Assembly: GCF_010998615.1 (NCBI RefSeq)
Contig: NZ_JAAEAH010000018.1
Coordinates: 1 to 64,000 of the forward strand
Length of the DNA stretch: 64,000 nucleotides
Origin: Myxococcus sp. CA023
GTDB taxonomy: Bacteria; Myxococcota; Myxococcia; Myxococcales; Myxococcaceae
Direction: 5' to 3'
The notes below the pieces were generated by a model, which saw only the letters and a list, made by a program, of their open reading frames with translations, had not been told where the DNA came from and ran no database searches. A program made the position numbers and the translations under genes. Position 1 is the first letter of the stretch. Each line of letters opens with the position of its first letter. Below are positions 61,200 to 64,000 of this stretch, in pieces.

Positions 61200-64000
61200 T
61201 ACATGACCTCCATGGGGAGCTGCGCAGCCAGCCCCGTTGCTGGCATTTCCGCCCGAGACATTTCTGCGATTGGCGGGAGCGTCAAAAACCTATCCAGACA
61301 TTTCTGTATTTCAATTGCAAGCACGGCGACATTCCGTTCATCCATGATGAGCGTCATGTGATTGCCTGGAACCGGTATCACTTCCGTCCCCGCGAGCGCG
61401 AATCTGCGCACACTGTCGACGAGCGGATCGCCGCCAATCGTCACCGGACCCGTCCTGAAAAGTGTGGCGGAGCCTCCATACGAAGAGAACGTATAGAGTT
61501 GCTCCGAGCGGCGTGTTGCCAGGAAATTCCGGGCCGTCAGCGCGCTGTCTCGCAAGAAACGCCACAGGTATGAATACTGCCCATCTGTATCCCGACGAAG
61601 CAGGTCTGCCCATGCCTCGGGCAGGCTGATTCCCATCCATTCGCCTATCAATCTCAGGCTGGCGTAGTCCCGCGGCATCTGGGCCTCCCCCAGCACCTTG
61701 ATGAGCTGGGAGCCCGCGGGAATCTCCTGCGGGGTACCGTCGTGCCCGGCCAGCCGGTCCAGCGCCGCGCCGTCAATCAAGCCGAGCAGCGCCACCTGTT
61801 CCCCGAGCGCTTCGAGCTGCCGCGCCATTTCACAGACGACGAGCCCTCCGTAGGACCAGCCCGCGATCCGGTACGGCCCGCGCGGCTGGACCTTCCGCAG
61901 GGCCGCCACATACAGCGCGGCGGTGTCCTCGATGGTCTCCGGTGGCCGCTGGTCGTCCATGACGCCGGGCATCTGGAAGCCGAACACGGGCTGCTCCGCG
62001 TCCAGGTGGCGGGCCAGGGTGACGTAGACGGCCGGGCTGCCAGCGGACGGCGGGGCGAGGAACAGCGGCGGCTTGTGACCCAAGGGCTTCAGCGCCACCA
62101 CACAGGCGGGCAGCTGGCGAATCAACGCGGTGACCTTGCTGGAGTGTTCGTCAACCCATTGCGCCAGGGCCTCCACGGAGGGCCGGTCGAACACCTCGTT
62201 GAGGGGCACCTCGATGCCCAGCTTCGCGGAGATGCGCGAGATGAGCGTGACGGCGAGGAGCGAGTGGCCTCCCAGTTCGAAGAAGCTGTCGGTGGGGGCC
62301 ACGGAGCTCAGGCCCAGGAGTTCGCCGAACAGCGCCTGGAGCTGCCGCTCCGTCTCGGTCCGAGCCTCCGTGCGGGCCAGCGCGCTGGCGACGGGGGCCT
62401 CGGACGCCACGGGAGGGAGCGCCTTGCGATCAATCTTCCCGCTGGGCGTCAGCGGCAGCTCAGGGAGGACCGCGATGACCTCCGGCATCATGTACTCGGG
62501 CAGCACCTCACGCAGGGCCTTGCGCAGCTCGGCCCGCAGGTCACCGTTCTCCATCGACTGGGGCTGCACGTAGGCCACCAGGCGCGGCGCCCCGCTGGGG
62601 AGACGCTGCAGGAGCACCGCGGCCTGGACGACGTCGGGATGACGGCCCAGCGCGGCCTCCACCTCTCCCGACTCGACGCGGTGACCACGAATCTTGAGCT
62701 GGTCGTCCTGACGGCCCAGGTATTCGATACGTCCGTCGGAGAGGTACCGGGCGTGGTCCCCCGTGCGGTAGAGCCGCGATCCCTCCGTGCCCACGTCGAA
62801 GGGATTGGGGACGAAGCGCTCCGCCGTCAGGTCCGGCCGGCGCAGGTAGCCTCGGGCCAGTCCGACGCCGCCGATGTACAGCTCGCCGGGTACGCCGACG
62901 GGCACGGGCTGGAGGTACCGGTCCAGGATGTACAACCGCATGTGCGGGATGGGCCGGCCAATGGGCACCCGCTCCGGGGGTGGTGTGCCATCCGGGAGCA
63001 GCGTCTCGAAGCAGCACGCCACCGCGGCCTCGGTGGGGCCGTACTCGTTGATGACGCGCGTGGGGATGCCCTGCTCCCTCCACGCGGCCAGGTCCACGCC
63101 GTGCAGCCCTTCTCCGCCCAGCACCACCGCATGGGTGCGGCCGAGCACCTCGCGCGTGCGCCCCAGGCCGTTGAAGGCCCGCAGGTGCGACGGCGTCATC
63201 TTGACGAAGCTGAAGCCCTGCTCGGGGTAGTCCCGGGACGTCAGCTGGTCGATTTCGTGGCCGCGCGGCACGAGGAACAGCGCGCGGCCCGCCAGCAGCG
63301 GCGCGAAGAGGCTCGTCAACGTGCCGTCGAAGCTGACGGAGCCAATCACCGGGCTCCCCGTCCCTTCGCGAAGCCGGTACGCGTCCACACTCCAGCGCAG
63401 GTAGTTGACGATGCTCCGGTGCGTGATTTCCGTGCCCTTGGGCCGGCCCGTCGAACCCGACGTGTAGAGGATGTAGGCCAACTGGTCCGGGAGGCCGTCG
63501 CGACGGAGCTGCTGGCCGGGCGCGGCGGGCATGTCCCGGTAGCCTTCGTCCACATGGAGAGTGACGAAACCCCCCATGCCCCAGAGGCGCTCGGACAGCT
63601 TCGTGGAGGAGATCACCACCCGGGGCCGGGCATCCGCGACGATGTGGCGGAGCCGGTCCGCGGGCTCGTCTGCATCGAGCGCGAGGAACGCGCCCCCTGC
63701 CTTCATCACCGCCAGCAGGCTCACGATGAGCTCCGCCGAACGGTCCAGGTAGACGCCGACCACCACCTCCGGTCCCACGTCCAAATCCTGGAGTGACGCT
63801 GCGACCCGGTCGCTGAGCTGGTCGAGCTCGCCGTAGGTCAGCTCCCAGTCGTCCACGACGACGGCCACCGCATCCGGCGTGCGCAGCGCCTGGGCTTCGA
63901 TGAGCGCATGGAGGCACGCGCCTTCCGCCTCCGGCGTCCCCGTGTCGTTCCACTGCCGGAGCACGCGCTCGCGGACATCCGCGGGGAGCACGGGCAGCTC
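61199..64000 (-). CDS. Non-ribosomal peptide synthetase, A-PCP-TE (5' end outside window)
   Basis: The frame runs off the right edge. The visible part begins in the linker that normally follows a condensation domain (ELPVLPADVRERVLRQWNDTG), so a C domain is expected beyond 64000. Numbered from codon 63991: A domain 25-525 (A3 YTSGSTGRPKG 176-186; A5 NEYGPTE 315-321; A10 PSGKIDRK), PCP S577 in LGGHSLLA, TE 640-930 with S713 in GWSYGG and the His in GNHMT. The specificity pocket read by alignment is D-G-T-K-V-L-E-V-A-K, related to Asn/Asp-type codes but not a clear match. The TE ends the chain. The patatin start overlaps its stop. Confidence 0.93.
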   Translation of the reverse strand, partial: ELPVLPADVRERVLRQWNDTGTPEAEGACLHALIEAQALRTPDAVAVVVDDWELTYGELDQLSDRVAASLQDLDVGPEVVVGVYLDRSAELIVSLLAVMKAGGAFLALDADEPADRLRHIVADARPRVVISSTKLSERLWGMGGFVTLHVDEGYRDMPAAPGQQLRRDGLPDQLAYILYTSGSTGRPKGTEITHRSIVNYLRWSVDAYRLREGTGSPVIGSVSFDGTLTSLFAPLLAGRALFLVPRGHEIDQLTSRDYPEQGFSFVKMTPSHLRAFNGLGRTREVLGRTHAVVLGGEGLHGVDLAAWREQGIPTRVINEYGPTEAAVACCFETLLPDGTPPPERVPIGRPIPHMRLYILDRYLQPVPVGVPGELYIGGVGLARGYLRRPDLTAERFVPNPFDVGTEGSRLYRTGDHARYLSDGRIEYLGRQDDQLKIRGHRVESGEVEAALGRHPDVVQAAVLLQRLPSGAPRLVAYVQPQSMENGDLRAELRKALREVLPEYMMPEVIAVLPELPLTPSGKIDRKALPPVASEAPVASALARTEARTETERQLQALFGELLGLSSVAPTDSFFELGGHSLLAVTLISRISAKLGIEVPLNEVFDRPSVEALAQWVDEHSSKVTALIRQLPACVVALKPLGHKPPLFLAPPSAGSPAVYVTLARHLDAEQPVFGFQMPGVMDDQRPPETIEDTAALYVAALRKVQPRGPYRIAGWSYGGLVVCEMARQLEALGEQVALLGLIDGAALDRLAGHDGTPQEIPAGSQLIKVLGEAQMPRDYASLRLIGEWMGISLPEAWADLLRRDTDGQYSYLWRFLRDSALTARNFLATRRSEQLYTFSSYGGSATLFRTGPVTIGGDPLVDSVRRFALAGTEVIPVPGNHMTLIMDERNVAVLAIEIQKCLDRFLTLPPIAEMSRAEMPATGLAAQLPMEVM

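Noticed and set aside
61742-63796. A 684-codon plus-strand frame opposite the NRPS
   Set aside because: Composition is His/Arg/Gln/Gly-rich and it mirrors the well-supported NRPS motifs on the other strand.

Overview
The window is high-GC chromosomal DNA from a myxobacterium, most likely Myxococcus or Corallococcus. The pointers are the complete aib/mvaS operon (the alternative isovaleryl-CoA route described in Myxococcus xanthus), the density of histidine kinases, receiver proteins and sigma-54 activators, the many lipoproteins, and the PKS/NRPS genes. No tRNA, rRNA, insertion sequence or CRISPR array was seen. Genus is inferred from gene content only.

Layout. 1-7055: an anion permease, an OsmC-like protein, an NtrC-type activator, a membrane-anchored unknown, and a BlaI repressor/BlaR1-TonB pair behind two operators. 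7082-10063 (minus): an oxygen-sensor-like globin kinase, a double receiver and a receiver-kinase, with a LysR gene upstream. 11661-16525: an RCC1-repeat lipoprotein, a BON/SRPBCC protein, a phosphoribosyltransferase and a desaturase. 16720-20698: a PAS kinase, a sigma-54 activator and a single receiver. 20884-27213: an envelope and signalling run (OmpA-like, FecR, CHASE2, REC-GAF-degenerate GGDEF). 27252-29018: a tight hydroxylase/Nif11/sulfotransferase cassette. 29136-33620 (minus): a second kinase/sigma-54 activator module, followed by a pseudo-receiver and a DUF6232-like protein.

33738-38382 is the aib operon: TetR repressor AibR, decarboxylase AibAB, reductase AibC and HMG-CoA synthase MvaS. 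Together they make isovaleryl-CoA from acetyl-CoA units without leucine breakdown. Next come a small heat-shock protein, a SnoaL-like lipoprotein and a di-haem cytochrome c lipoprotein. 41590-46145 (minus) is a compact operon of an EcsC-like protein, two small membrane proteins and a P-type ATPase lacking the usual CPx metal motif. 46313-50141 holds orphan genes: a serpin lipoprotein beside a broken trypsin-like gene, a LysM hydrolase, and the 3' end of a lost glycosyl hydrolase.

50380-64000 is biosynthetic. A minus-strand operon runs in from the right edge: NRPS (A-PCP-TE visible), patatin lipase, ArsA/Get3-like ATPase, a helical protein, and a KS-AT-DH-KR-ACP polyketide synthase. It converges on a plus-strand set: an isoprenoid-synthase-like protein, a type II thioesterase and a free carrier protein. 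The ArsA and patatin genes inside this operon are unusual and make it the strongest candidate for a new system.

Regulation visible in the DNA: a perfect 16-bp palindrome and a near-copy two helical turns apart over the blaI-like promoter, a TetR palindrome over the aib promoter, and three candidate sigma-54 promoters beside two-component genes.
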